Below are positions 1-10,200 of a DNA stretch of 64,000 nucleotides, in pieces. The stretch is from contig NZ_FNKI01000001.1 of assembly GCF_900102925.1 (NCBI RefSeq), positions 620,001 through 684,000 of the forward strand. The letters run 5' to 3'. This stretch comes from Flagellimonas zhangzhouensis. GTDB taxonomy: Bacteria; Bacteroidota; Bacteroidia; Flavobacteriales; Flavobacteriaceae. The notes under the pieces were generated by a model. That model searched no databases, was not told where the DNA came from, and saw nothing but the letters and a program-made list of their open reading frames with translations. Position 1 is the stretch's first letter. Every line of letters starts with the position of its first letter. The position numbers were made by a program, and so were the translations under genes.

Positions 1-1329
1 ACCTACTGCATTGATAATAGACAGGCTCAAGGTGGCATCGGTATTTTCACAAGTGGCGTAAGAACCAATAATTTCAATAACAAATTCGAATGATTCTGGA
101 GCAACTACGGTAGTGGTTTCAGAGCTTAGTGGGGCAGCTTCACAAGCACCACCATTATCGGTAACCTCTACATGGTACTCTCCTACACTATTGATTACCA
201 AAGAGCTGCTGGTTGCCTCCGCAATTGCACTTCCGTTTTTAAACCATTGATAAGCTGGAGTAGTAGCTGTTGTAGCTACAGACAATGTTTTGGTCTGTGA
301 AGGCAACAACACTATATTTTGTTCATTATTCTGTGTTACGTCAAAAGAACCTGGACTGGAAACAGTCACGGCTTCGGATAATTCTTTACACGTATTGGCA
401 CCATCTATTTCTACAGCATATGAACCTTCAAAACCATTGATACTGGCGTCAACGGTATAAGTACTGGCATCTACGGTAGGTCCGCTAACAACAGTACCAT
501 CTTTGTACCACGTATAGGTAAGTCCTAAACCAGAAACATTTGCCTCAAGTTGGTGCGTTTCACCAGGGCAAACTTCGATATTTGAGGCTCCATTGATTGC
601 CAATCCAGAACTAGTTCCTGTACTGATTTCTATGGTATTGGATAAAGTGTTGGCCGAACCTGAGCAATCTCCATAATCCAATTCTACGTAATACATGCCT
701 GGCTCAGAAACTGTGATGCTTTCTGATTTTTCAGCCAAAAGGGTACCACTACGGTACCAGTTGTATATGTACGTATTTGCATTTGGAATGTTATGAGGCT
801 TAAGAGTTACTGAACCTCCACCACACAATTGAATCAAACCACCCGATGGAATGCTTCCGCTACCATTTTCACTGATCAACAACGGATAGTTGTAATCAAT
901 AAAATACATGGAAAATGGCTCAGACGCTGGACTTGTCTTGGCTGGAGAGGTGCTTCTCACTCTAAATTTGAAGTTTTCGCCACGAGTATCCGTTGGCAAT
1001 GAAAACTCAAATTCAAAATCGAAAGTTCCATTTTTATCGCTTACTCGAGCCAATTCGGTTGGTGAAGCAAAGTATCCGTTCGCATCGGAAAGCTCTAAAA
1101 TGAACTCATTATCGGAGCCGACCATTGGTGGATCCCATCTAAAGTTCACAAAGTATTCGTTAAAACTGCTGGAGGCACAAGCCGCTGTCCATGCAGAGTT
1201 ACCTGCAAGGTTAGGGTTGTCAGCGGGAACAGGTTGATAAAGCACCTGTGCTTGAGCGCTAAAAGAACCAACAAGCACAAAGGCGATGGCCAGTACCAGA
1301 ATGCTATATGTTGAACAAAGTTTTTTCAT
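1..1329 (-). CDS. Secreted multidomain Ig/PKD-like adhesin, N-terminal part (runs off window)
   Basis: The minus strand is open from an ATG at 1329 to the window edge, giving the first 443 residues with no stop. The product starts with a signal peptide (MKKLCSTYSILVLAIAFVLV, then GSFSAQAQ). Repeated segments of about 80-90 residues follow, each with a Tyr-x-Trp core such as YNWYRSG, YTWYKDG and YQWFKNG. This is the pattern of PKD/Ig-like repeats in large flavobacterial surface proteins. Such proteins usually end in a type IX secretion or gliding-associated C-terminal domain, but that end lies outside the window. An adhesin or cell-surface role is inferred from the family; no enzymatic motif is visible. 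Confidence 0.8.
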   Translation of the reverse strand, partial: MKKLCSTYSILVLAIAFVLVGSFSAQAQVLYQPVPADNPNLAGNSAWTAACASSSFNEYFVNFRWDPPMVGSDNEFILELSDANGYFASPTELARVSDKNGTFDFEFEFSLPTDTRGENFKFRVRSTSPAKTSPASEPFSMYFIDYNYPLLISENGSGSIPSGGLIQLCGGGSVTLKPHNIPNANTYIYNWYRSGTLLAEKSESITVSEPGMYYVELDYGDCSGSANTLSNTIEISTGTSSGLAINGASNIEVCPGETHQLEANVSGLGLTYTWYKDGTVVSGPTVDASTYTVDASINGFEGSYAVEIDGANTCKELSEAVTVSSPGSFDVTQNNEQNIVLLPSQTKTLSVATTATTPAYQWFKNGSAIAEATSSSLVINSVGEYHVEVTDNGGACEAAPLSSETTTVVAPESFEFVIEIIGSYATCENTDATLSLSIINAVG

Positions 1330-1595
1330 CACAGTTAGTTTTTAAGAGGTTATGGGCCAAATAGCCCTGTTAGTTTTGTGCCCCTTAATTGTAATTAGTT
1401 CAGTGAGACCCTTTTGAGGCGCCTCTTTTTCATATAGTATTCAATAACAAATATGTCTTTATTTTAGGCCAAGGGAAAGATATTGTTGTAGCCTAACCCA
1501 AAAGTGTTGTGAAATGCACTAGTTTGTATACGCGATATCGTGAAAAGTAGCTAGGAACGCGGTATTTTACTACATTTGCGCATCAAATTTTAGGT
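1330..1595. other. Divergent intergenic region between adhesin gene and glnS
   Basis: This 266-base spacer holds the upstream regions of two divergent genes. A TAnnTTTG element for glnS lies at its right end. A small inverted repeat (GGGC/GCCC, 1354-1367) lies in the presumed leader of the adhesin gene. I see no other gene or RNA in it. Confidence 0.5.
1571..1578 (+). promoter_or_regulatory. Bacteroidota -7 promoter element of glnS
   Basis: TACATTTG matches the TAnnTTTG consensus exactly. It lies 17 bases before the glnS ATG, so the predicted leader is only about 14 nt. No clear TTTG -33 element is present at the expected spacing. Confidence 0.6.
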
Positions 1596-3281
1596 ATGTC
1601 GGAAGAAGTTAAATCGTTGAATTTTATAGAGCACATCATTGAGGAGGACCTAACAAAAGGGTACAAAAAGGATGAACTTAGGTTTCGTTTTCCTCCTGAA
1701 CCAAATGGCTATTTGCACATTGGTCATGCGAGTTCTATTTGCTTGAATTTTGGTTTGGGATTGCGTTACGATGCCCCTGTTAATCTAAGATTCGATGATA
1801 CCAATCCTGCAAAGGAAGAAAAGGAATATGTTGATGCCATTAAGCGCGATGTTGAATGGCTTGGATTTCAATGGGATACAGAATGTTATGCATCCGACTA
1901 CTTTCAACAGCTTTACGATTGGGCCGTTCAATTGATCAAGGATGGAAAAGCCTATGTAGATAGTCAAACTTCCGAGCAAATAGCCTCACAAAAAGGTACA
2001 CCTACGGAACCTGGAACTGAAAGTCCATATAGAAATCGAACAGTTGAGGAAAATATGACCCTTTTTGAGGGTATGAAAAATGGTGATTTTAAAGAGGGGG
2101 AGCATGTATTGCGTGCCAAAATCAATATGGCATCTACCAATATGTTAATGCGTGATCCTGTAATGTACCGAATTTTACACAAGGCACACCATAGAACAAA
2201 TACCGACTGGTGTATTTATCCTATGTACGACTGGACCCATGGGGAAAGTGATTATATAGAACAAGTCTCTCATTCCCTTTGTACACTAGAGTTTTTACCA
2301 CACCGCGAACTGTATAATTGGTTTTTGGACCAATTGGTATCCTCAGACAAATTGCGCCCTAAACAGCGTGAATTTGCCCGTAGAAACTTAAGCCATACCG
2401 TAGTAAGTAAGCGAAAATTGCTTCAATTGGTTGAGAATAAAGTGGTTTCAGGTTGGGATGATCCACGTATGCCCACTATTTCTGGTTTGCGAAGAAGAGG
2501 ATATACTCCTGAATCTATTAGAAATTTTGCCGATACCATTGGAATTGCGAAGCGTGAGAATGTGGTAGATGTTTCTTTGTTGGAATTTCATGTACGGGAT
2601 CATTTGAATAAAGTTGCTCCAAGGGTAATGGCGGTTCTTGATCCTTTAAAGGTTGTGATAACCAATTACGAAGAAGGAGCAGAGGAGTGGTTGGATGCTG
2701 AAAACAATCCTGAAGATGAGGCTGCAGGTAACCGAAAAGTGCCATTTTCAAGAGAGATATACATTGAAAAAGAGGACTTTAGGGAAGAAGCCAACCGTAA
2801 ATTCTTTAGATTAAAGTTGGGTGGTGAAGTTCGTTTAAAGAATGGATACATCATAAAAGCGGAGAGTTGTACAAAAGATGAAGACGGCAATGTGATTGAG
2901 GTGCAATGTACGTATGATCCAAAAAGTAAAAGTGGTTCTGGAACGGAAGAAAGTTTGCGTAAGGTAAAAGGGACATTGCACTGGGTTTCAATTCCGCATG
3001 CCATTACAGCCGAAGTTCGACTTTACGATCGTCTTTTTTCGGATGCTACACCAGATGGTCATAAGGAAAAGGATTTTATGGATTTCGTAAATCCTGATTC
3101 GCTACAAAAAGTTACAGGATATTTGGAGCCAAGCCTAAAAGATGTAAAAGTTGGTGACAGTTTTCAATTTCAGCGTTTGGGATATTTTAATGTGGACAAA
3201 GATTCAACAGAAGAAAATTTGGTTTTTAATCGAACAGTAACTTTAAGGGACACTTGGGCAAAATTGGAGCAAAAAAACTAA
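1596..3281 (+). CDS. glnS: Glutaminyl-tRNA synthetase
   Basis: This 561-residue class I aminoacyl-tRNA synthetase charges tRNA-Gln with glutamine in the cytoplasm. The nucleotide-binding HIGH motif is at residues 41-44, within GYLHIGHASS. The KMSKS-type loop is VVSKRKL at 269-275. The length and the C-terminal anticodon-binding beta-barrel region fit bacterial GlnRS of the Enterobacteria/Bacteroidota type, and the FPPEPNGYLHIGH stretch is diagnostic of GlnRS rather than GluRS. The gene stands alone between its own promoter element and a strong terminator. A separate gltX lies at 5558-7060. Confidence 0.97.
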   Translation: MSEEVKSLNFIEHIIEEDLTKGYKKDELRFRFPPEPNGYLHIGHASSICLNFGLGLRYDAPVNLRFDDTNPAKEEKEYVDAIKRDVEWLGFQWDTECYASDYFQQLYDWAVQLIKDGKAYVDSQTSEQIASQKGTPTEPGTESPYRNRTVEENMTLFEGMKNGDFKEGEHVLRAKINMASTNMLMRDPVMYRILHKAHHRTNTDWCIYPMYDWTHGESDYIEQVSHSLCTLEFLPHRELYNWFLDQLVSSDKLRPKQREFARRNLSHTVVSKRKLLQLVENKVVSGWDDPRMPTISGLRRRGYTPESIRNFADTIGIAKRENVVDVSLLEFHVRDHLNKVAPRVMAVLDPLKVVITNYEEGAEEWLDAENNPEDEAAGNRKVPFSREIYIEKEDFREEANRKFFRLKLGGEVRLKNGYIIKAESCTKDEDGNVIEVQCTYDPKSKSGSGTEESLRKVKGTLHWVSIPHAITAEVRLYDRLFSDATPDGHKEKDFMDFVNPDSLQKVTGYLEPSLKDVKVGDSFQFQRLGYFNVDKDSTEENLVFNRTVTLRDTWAKLEQKN

Positions 3282-3595
3282 TATAGTTTTTGTTTATTGT
3301 TGGCACAATTTCTTATTAATTTAACTTATTAAAAGCGCTCTCTCGGGCGCTTTTTTAGCTCATATCTTTTCTTGCCAATGTAATTGTGCCAGTTGGAACA
3401 AAAAGCTTCAACAGGAGGCTTAATTCTTAATTTTAAGTGAAAGTTTAGCTTCAGCGTTAAGGATTACCGCATATGAATCAAACTTGAAGTTCAATGAGAG
3501 GTAATTTTGAAATGAATTGCTGGAGTATGTGTCTTTTTACTAAAATTCAATGCTTCATCAATTTTCACTGAAGTTTAATTTAAAATCTAAACATT
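3282..3595. other. Intergenic region between glnS and the YtxH operon
   Basis: The spacer contains the glnS terminator (3331-3356). The remaining about 240 bases should contain the promoter of the YtxH-type operon, but I cannot place a convincing TAnnTTTG element there. No open reading frame or structured RNA is evident. Confidence 0.4.
3331..3356 (+). terminator. Intrinsic terminator of glnS
   Basis: An 8-bp stem AAAAGCGC/GCGCTTTT closes an 8-base loop and runs into TTTTTT. It lies 50 bases after the glnS stop. Confidence 0.85.
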
Positions 3596-3925
3596 ATGTC
3601 AAATAATACCGGAAATGTTTTAACCGCATTAGTAACTGGAGCAATTGTTGGAGCAGGAGTTGGAATTCTCTATGCACCAGACAAAGGAAATAAAACAAGA
3701 AAGAAAATTAAGAAATCGGCAATCAAAGCGAAAGATGATATTGCTCAGACCATCACCAACGCAAAAGATGAATTTCATCAATCAGCCGAAGCCAAAAAGA
3801 TTGAGTTTGAGGCAAAGTTAGAAGATACTTTGTCGGACATGAGCTATAAGGCTGATGATATCATCGTTGCCTTGGAAAGAAAGTTGGAGGATCTAAGAGA
3901 GAAAAACGCTCAACTTCAAAAATAG
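3596..3925 (+). CDS. YtxH-domain small membrane/stress protein
   Basis: This 109-residue protein has one N-terminal hydrophobic segment with the Gly-rich YtxH signature (AIVGAGVGILYAPDKG, residues about 15-32). A long charged, Lys/Glu-rich helical and probably coiled-coil tail follows. YtxH-like proteins are small membrane-anchored proteins linked to general stress responses in other bacteria; no biochemical function is known. It is the first gene of a tight three-gene operon, 3 bases upstream of the next start. The stress role is inferred from the family. Confidence 0.8.
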   Translation: MSNNTGNVLTALVTGAIVGAGVGILYAPDKGNKTRKKIKKSAIKAKDDIAQTITNAKDEFHQSAEAKKIEFEAKLEDTLSDMSYKADDIIVALERKLEDLREKNAQLQK

Positions 3926-3928
3926 AAT

Positions 3929-4279
3929 ATGGCTTTTGAAGAAATAAATGAACAGATAAAACATGCCGAGGAAAACGGTAAGGCTTATGTGAATGAGAGT
4001 TTGGACTTTTACAGACTAAAAAGTTTTAGGTCCATGATGCAGGGGATAACTGTTGCCGCCAAATTGTTTTTGGTGGGCACAGCCTTATGCTTGGCTATTC
4101 TGTTCCTTTCTTTAGCAGCAATTTTTAAAATGGGGCAAGAATTAAATAGTACAGCATTGGGTTTTTTAATCGGTGGAGGTTTTTATCTCTTCATTGGACT
4201 CTTATTTTATGTATTTAGAAAAAGAATTGAAAAACCATTGTTGAAGAAGTTTTCAGATTTCTATTTTGATGTGTTATGA
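3929..4279 (+). CDS. Phage holin-like (Holin-X type) small membrane protein
   Basis: This 116-residue protein has a charged N-terminus and two transmembrane helices (about residues 42-66 and 78-98, the second with [18 protein letters not shown]). It ends in a charged amphipathic tail. The layout matches the holin-like superfamily often encoded next to YtxH proteins in Bacteroidota. There are no phage genes nearby, so it is probably a cellular envelope-stress protein and not a lysis holin. It overlaps the next gene by four bases (ATGA), indicating translational coupling. Confidence 0.7.
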   Translation: MAFEEINEQIKHAEENGKAYVNESLDFYRLKSFRSMMQGITVAAKLFLVGTALCLAILFLSLAAIFKMGQELNSTALGFLIGGGFYLFIGLLFYVFRKRIEKPLLKKFSDFYFDVL

Positions 4280-4491
4280 TACAGAAACAATACACCTCAT
4301 TTGAGGAAATAGACCGCGACCTAAAAGTCTTGAAGTTGAAACGTCAAATTCGAGAAGAGAAATTAAAGTTGGCCGTTCAGAATACGAAAAAGGAACTTTA
4401 TCCAGTAAATATTTTGGGAAGTCTGTCGCCAATTATTCAAAAAATTGCAATCTCGGTGGTTGCGAAAAAGTTAATCAAGAAATTTAATTGA
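4276..4491 (+). CDS. Small conserved protein (DUF6327-like), third gene of YtxH operon
   Basis: This 71-residue, Lys-rich protein ([20 protein letters not shown]) has a short C-terminal hydrophobic stretch ([19 protein letters not shown]). It resembles the small DUF6327-type proteins found third in YtxH/holin operons of flavobacteria. The family assignment is from memory of similar proteins and the function is unknown. Its start overlaps the preceding stop, and a strong terminator follows. Confidence 0.65.
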   Translation: MIQKQYTSFEEIDRDLKVLKLKRQIREEKLKLAVQNTKKELYPVNILGSLSPIIQKIAISVVAKKLIKKFN

Positions 4492-4510
4492 CCAGTTACC
4501 AATCAATTAA

Positions 4511-4543
4511 AAAGGGCCCTGATTTCAGGGCCCTTTCTTTTTT
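4511..4543. terminator. Bidirectional terminator between YtxH operon and SPFH gene
   Basis: A perfect 11-bp stem (AAAGGGCCCTG/CAGGGCCCTTT) closes a 4-base loop. T-rich sequence follows on the right and an A-rich flank lies on the left, so it can serve the two converging genes. Confidence 0.9.
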
Positions 4544-5471
4544 ATTCTTCTTTTTTCTTGTTTTGTTGTTGCTTCATGGCCTCACCAATTTGGTTACTTG
4601 CCGTAAACGAGGCGACCATATTGTTTAGCATGTCACTACCCGCTTGAGGTGAATTTGGGAGTAAAATCAAATTGGTATTGGTTTCCTCTCCAATGGCCTG
4701 TAGCGTATCATAATGTTGGGTAACCACAATCAGCGCTGATGCTTCTTGAGAGTTAATGCCCACCTTGTTCAAAACTTCTACTGATTCTTCCAAACCACGA
4801 GCAATCTCTCTACGCTGGTCTGCAATACCCTGACCTTGAAGTCTTTTACTCTCTGCTTCAGCTTTTGCTTTTTCAACAATAAGAATACGTTGTGCATCAC
4901 CTTCAAACTGAGCTGCAATTTTTTCACGTTCCGAAGCATTGATTCGGTTCATGGCCGCTTTAACCTGTGCATCAGGATCAATATCGGTTACCAAAGTTTT
5001 AATAATGTCGTACCCATAATCCAACATCGCATCTTGCAATTCTGTTTTAACCGCAATGGCGATATCATCTTTTTTAACGAACACATCGTCCAATTTCATT
5101 TTAGGAACTTCGGCACGAACCACATCAAAAACATAAGAAGTGATCTGATCATGAGGGTATTCCAATTTGTAAAATGCTTCGTATACTTTATCACGGATTA
5201 CAACATATTGAACCGAAACTTTAAGTTTTACAAATACGTCGTCCAAGGTTTTGGTTTCAACGATGACATCCAATTGTTGAATTTTGAGGCTTAAACGACC
5301 TGCAATTCGATCTACAATTGGAATCTTCATTTGAAGACCAGAGTTACGGATACTCTGAAACCTTCCAAACCGTTCAATAACAACAGCGGTCTGTTGTTTT
5401 ACGATAAAGAAGAACTTGAAAAGAATTACAAGTGCTAAAAAAAGAATAGGTATAAAAAAATAGTTGCCCAT
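4542..5471 (-). CDS. SPFH/Band 7 (stomatin, QmcA-like) membrane protein
   Basis: This 309-residue protein has one N-terminal transmembrane helix (residues about 3-23). The SPFH domain follows, starting at QQTAVVIERFGRFQSI. Next is a long Ala/Glu/Lys-rich coiled coil (KAKAEAESKRLQGQ region, about 195-235) and an NTNLILLPNS-type C-terminal element. SPFH proteins form membrane cage assemblies that organise microdomains and often partner with NfeD or FtsH-type proteases. No nfeD gene is adjacent here. The tail ends in Gln/Lys/Glu-rich residues (KQQQNKKKEE). Confidence 0.9.
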   Translation of the reverse strand: MGNYFFIPILFLALVILFKFFFIVKQQTAVVIERFGRFQSIRNSGLQMKIPIVDRIAGRLSLKIQQLDVIVETKTLDDVFVKLKVSVQYVVIRDKVYEAFYKLEYPHDQITSYVFDVVRAEVPKMKLDDVFVKKDDIAIAVKTELQDAMLDYGYDIIKTLVTDIDPDAQVKAAMNRINASEREKIAAQFEGDAQRILIVEKAKAEAESKRLQGQGIADQRREIARGLEESVEVLNKVGINSQEASALIVVTQHYDTLQAIGEETNTNLILLPNSPQAGSDMLNNMVASFTASNQIGEAMKQQQNKKKEE

Positions 5472-5557
5472 AGTGTTTAGAATTTATGTTAGAAATGGAA
5501 ATTACGAAACTCTCGCACACTATAAGTCGCCATTCGTCAATTAATGTTACATATCCA

Positions 5558-7060
5558 TCAATTGGCTAGGGTGGAAATGGCTGTTTTTATACGCTTAATA
5601 CTCTCTTCTTTTCCAATAAGTTCTAAAATATCGAACAAATGAGGCCCTTTCATATCCCCAACAATAATTAAACGAAGTGGAGGCATCACTTTTCCAAAAG
5701 ACAATTCTTTTTCAGAAATCCATTCTTTAACTATTGCTTCAATGTTTGCTGAAGAATAATCTGAAACACTTTCAAGAATTGTTGCTACCTCGGCCATGAT
5801 TTCAGGCGTGTCTTCTTTCCACTGTTTTTTAGCAGTTTTCTCATTGTATTCGGATGGAGATTGAAAAAAGTAATCGCTTAAATCCCAGAATTCAGAAACA
5901 AAGCTTGCACGTTCTTTGATCAAACTAACTACGGTTTCAACAAAGGAAATATCAACAGCAACATTTCTTTCTTTAAGGTCTTCAGCAAAGATTAAAGCTA
6001 GTTCAGCGTCAGTTTTCTTTTGTAACCACTGCTGATTATACCAATTGTTTTTTTCTGGATCAAATCGTGCTCCTGATTTGTTAACACGCTCTAAACTAAA
6101 AGTTTGAATTAGTTCTTCAAGAGAAAATATTTCTTGTTCTGTTCCTGGATTCCAACCCAAAAGGGCCAAAAAGTTGACCACAGCTTCTGGGAAAAACCCA
6201 GATTCTTTGTAACCAACAGAAGTGTTCCAAGATAATGGAAAAACTGGGAAACCACCTTTTTCACCATCGCGTTTACTCAGTTTTCCCTTACCAACGGGTT
6301 TCATGATCAATGGTAAATGTGCAAATTGTGGAGCTTTCCAATCAAATGCATTGTAAAGTAATTGATGCAACGCCAAAGACGGTAACCATTCTTCCCCACG
6401 AATTACATGAGTGATTTCCATTAAATGATCATCTACAATATTGGCTAAATGATAGGTGGGCATACCATCACTTTTAAAAAGCACCTTATCATCTAAAATG
6501 TTGGTGTCAATTTTAATTTCTCCACGGATAATATCCTGCAAAACCAAAGTTTCATCTTGTGGAGATTTAAAACGAATCACATAATCTTCTCCAGCATCCA
6601 ATTTTTGTTGCACTTCATCCGCAGATAATGAAAGGGAGTTGCTCAGCTTTAATCTATTGTGCCAATTGTATATAAATGTTTTTCCTTTTGCCTCATGGTC
6701 TTTTCTATTTGCATCTAAAGCTTCAGCAGTGTCAAAAGCATAATAGGCTTTGCCAGAATCAATCAATTCAAGAGCATATGCTTTGTATAAATGTTTGCGT
6801 TCACTTTGACGATAAGGACCACAGTTTCCCTCTTTTCCTGGTCCCTCATCAAATGGAATGTTGCACCAGTTTAATGAATCGATAATATATTGTTCAGCAC
6901 CCTCCACGTATCTGTTCTGATCGGTGTCTTCAATACGAAGCAAAAAATCGCCGTTATTTTTCTTGGCAAATAGATAGTTGAACAAGGCAGTTCTTAATCC
7001 GCCAATGTGTAAAGGACCTGTTGGGCTGGGTGCAAAACGCACTCTTACTTTATCGCTCAT
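5558..7060 (-). CDS. gltX: Glutamyl-tRNA synthetase
   Basis: This class I synthetase charges tRNA-Glu. HIGH appears as HIGG at residues 18-21 after RFAPSPTGP, and KLSKRDGEK is the KMSKS loop. The length of 500 residues is normal. The reading frame continues to an in-frame ATG at 7096, but a TATCTTTG promoter element lies at 7079-7086 between the two ATGs. Alignment with the family (MSDKVRVRFAPSPTG) also favours the start at 7060. The gene is expressed divergently from the DUF4175 gene. Confidence 0.96.
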   Translation of the reverse strand: MSDKVRVRFAPSPTGPLHIGGLRTALFNYLFAKKNNGDFLLRIEDTDQNRYVEGAEQYIIDSLNWCNIPFDEGPGKEGNCGPYRQSERKHLYKAYALELIDSGKAYYAFDTAEALDANRKDHEAKGKTFIYNWHNRLKLSNSLSLSADEVQQKLDAGEDYVIRFKSPQDETLVLQDIIRGEIKIDTNILDDKVLFKSDGMPTYHLANIVDDHLMEITHVIRGEEWLPSLALHQLLYNAFDWKAPQFAHLPLIMKPVGKGKLSKRDGEKGGFPVFPLSWNTSVGYKESGFFPEAVVNFLALLGWNPGTEQEIFSLEELIQTFSLERVNKSGARFDPEKNNWYNQQWLQKKTDAELALIFAEDLKERNVAVDISFVETVVSLIKERASFVSEFWDLSDYFFQSPSEYNEKTAKKQWKEDTPEIMAEVATILESVSDYSSANIEAIVKEWISEKELSFGKVMPPLRLIIVGDMKGPHLFDILELIGKEESIKRIKTAISTLAN

Positions 7061-7078
7061 TTCGTGTTTATTTCGCTG

Positions 7079-7086
7079 CAAAGATA
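7079..7086 (-). promoter_or_regulatory. -7 promoter element deciding the gltX start
   Basis: On the minus strand TATCTTTG matches TAnnTTTG exactly. A TTTA (3 of 4 matches to the -33 TTTG) sits 19 bases upstream. The predicted transcription start lies downstream of the ATG at 7096, so translation must begin at 7060. Confidence 0.65.
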
Positions 7087-7222
7087 CATTGCTCATCGTG
7101 ATTTGTAAAGCTGTTTTGTATCGTTGGACTATGTGGTTTTAAAACTCACTTTCAAGGTTTAACAAATAATTTTCTGCTGAATTACTCAGGATCAGGTATT
7201 TTGGTAGTACTAAACCCTCATT

Positions 7223-10200
7223 TTGAATCAGTACCAAGACATACTTGACAAACTAGAAGCTTTCATTAAAAAGTTCTATACCAAGCAATTGATTAAAGGA
7301 TTAATGCTTTTTTTAGCTTTTGGTCTGTTGTTTTGGATAGGGGTTTTGTCCCTTGAGTATACGCTTTGGCTAAATAGCAGTTGGCGTTTTGCTCTTTTTG
7401 TGATCTTCGTTTTGGTTGAGGCATTTCTGTTGTATCGTTGGATATTGGTTCCCATATTTTACTTGTTTAAAATCAAAAATGGAATAGGGCATAAAGAAGC
7501 TTCTAAATTAATCGGTATTCATTTTAATGAGGTCGATGATAAGTTGTTGAACCTTTTGGAACTCTCAGACAGTAATGATAAATCAGATTTGCTTTTAGCA
7601 AGTATAGATCAAAGAGCATCTGAACTTAAGCCAGTTCCATTTGTAAATGCAGTGAATTTTAAGGAGAGCTTTAGTTATGCAAAATACATTGTATTGCCTG
7701 TTGTGATTCTTACTTTTATCTGGATTACGGGTGATATTATTTCTTTTTTCAATTCTCATCAACGGGTTGTGCATTACAACTTGGCTTACGAGAAACCCGC
7801 TCCGTTTTCATTTTTGGTTTTGAATAAAAGTCTAGAGGTTTTAGACGACAAGCCTTTAACCATTGAGGTGGCTATTGATGGCGATGTTCGACCCGAAAGT
7901 GTCAACATCAATTTGGATGGTGATGAGGTGGTCATGTATAAACAAGGGAGTAAGTTTATGTATACACTGGAAGCTCCAGTTACTGCTTCTTCATTTTATT
8001 TAGAAGCCAATGGCTGGACATCCAGAACCTATGAAATTAAAAGTTATAGCACACCAGGTCTCAGTAATTTTGAAATGCGATTGGACTTCCCTAATTATTT
8101 AAATAGAACGAGCGAGATAGTTACTGGAACGGGTAACACTTCCGTGCCTGAGGGAACTAGAATTATATGGAATATTGATGGTGTAAATACAGATAATATA
8201 GATTTTCATACTAGCGACACTACCTATGCAATGGGTAGGAACAAAACGACATTTTCTACCGCAAACAGAGTTTTTAATGATTTAGAATATACCCTCTCTA
8301 CCTCCAATGAAAATGTTAAGGACTATGAAAAGTTAAGTTATTTGATTGATGTGGTTAAAGATGAAAAAGCCAAGGTGAAAGTGAATCAAACCTTGGATTC
8401 ATTAAACCCCAATCAATCGTATTATGATGGACAAGCTGCTGATGATTATGGAATTGCTGAAATTCGATTGGTTTGTGTTGACCCATCCGATAAAAATCAT
8501 CCACAAAAGTTAGTTTTAGAAAAGCCCAAGGAGACTGTTTATCAGTTTTACTATACATTTCCGTCAGGATTAGATGTTCAACAAGGCAAAAAGTATGATT
8601 TATACTTCGAAGTGGTTGATAATGACGGGGTTAGAGGTGGAAAAGTAGCTAAAAGTCAGACATTTAGCACTGTTTTCTACTCAGATGAGGATCTATTAAA
8701 GCAAAGGTTAGAGGAGAGGTCTAGTAGTTTATCAAAAGCCAATACCTCGCTTGAAAAGTCTAAGACTCAAATGGAGGAGTTAAAGCGTTTGAGCAATTCA
8801 TTAAAGGAGGAAAATGCTTTAAATTTTGAGGATAGGAATTCTTTAAAGGATTTGATTCAAAAGCAGAATCAACAAGAAGAGTTCATGCAGAAGTTCACTA
8901 AGGAAATGGCAGATGGCCTTAAGAAAGATGAGTCTTCTGAAATGAATAAAATGCTTCAAGAAAGATTGAAGCGTCAAGAAATGGAAGCGCGTAAGAATGA
9001 GGAGTTGTTAAAGCAATTGGATTCTGTAGCAGATAAAATCAAGAAAGAAGATTTACAAAAACGCTTGGAAGAGCTAGGGAAGAATCAAAGTAAAAACACC
9101 CGTAGTCTCGAACAGATATTAGAACTCACTAAAAAATATTATGTAACTGAAAAGCTATCCCAATTGGCCAATGAGTTGGATGAACTTTCAAAGCGACAGG
9201 AAATACTTTCTGAATTAAAACTTGGAGAGGATTTTAGTAATAAAGAACAGGAAAAGCTAAACGCCGACTTTGAGGATATTGAGAAAGAAATAGGGCAACT
9301 TCAAAAGGATAATGCTAATCTAAAAAAGCCAATTCCACTTCAAATTGATAATGGTAAAGTACAAGATATTAAGCAAGATCAAGAAGATGCTTTAGAAGAA
9401 ATTAACAAGCATCAAGGCGCTGACGAATCATCCCAGCAGGAGAAGAAGCAAAAGGCAGGTAATAATGCATCTAAGAAGCAAAAATCTGCCGCCCAAAAGA
9501 TGAAGGAGTTGTCTGAAGCTATGAGTCAAAGTGGAATGAGTGGAGAGGAATCCGATGCTGAGGATGCTGAAATGCTTCGACAGGTCCTGGATAATTTGGT
9601 CCGCTTTTCTTTTAAACAAGAAGAGTTGTTCGATAAGCTCCAAACTTCGGATGTTGATATTTCTCAATTCTCCAAAACCGTTAAGGAACAACAAAACTTA
9701 AAGCGTTTGTTCGAACACGTTGATGATAGTTTGTTCGCACTTTCTTTAAGGCGTGCTGAATTATCAGAGTTTGTAAATGAACAGATTACCGAGGTATATT
9801 ATAACATTGATAAATCACTTGAAAGCATTTCAGAAAATCAGATTTATCAAGGAGCTGCCTATCAACAATACGTGATAAATGCAACAAATGCTTTAGCTGA
9901 TTTCCTAGCCAATGTTTTGGATAATATGCAGGAGAATATGGGTAGTGGACAAAGCAACGGAGGTGGTGAAGGTTTTCAGTTGCCAGATATAATTCAAGGG
10001 CAACAAAGTATTCAAGATAAAATGAATGGCGAAGGTCAGGGTTCCAAGGGGCAACAGTCTGGACAAAATGGAGAACAGGAGGGAGAGAATGGTGAAAATG
10101 GTCAGAGTGGTCAGGATGGTAAGAGTGGTGAAAATGGTTCCGGGCAAAATGGTAAGGGCCAACAAGAGGGTGGTGAAAATGGATCACAAGGGAATGACGG

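Noticed and set aside
1416-1425. Perfect 10-bp palindrome GAGGCGCCTC followed by T5 upstream of glnS
   Set aside because: There is no loop to form a stable hairpin and no gene end nearby needs a terminator. It may be chance or a weak protein-binding site.
3929-4279. Holin-like protein read as a sign of a prophage
   Set aside because: No phage structural, lysis or integrase genes are nearby, and the YtxH/holin-like/DUF6327 trio is a normal chromosomal operon in flavobacteria.
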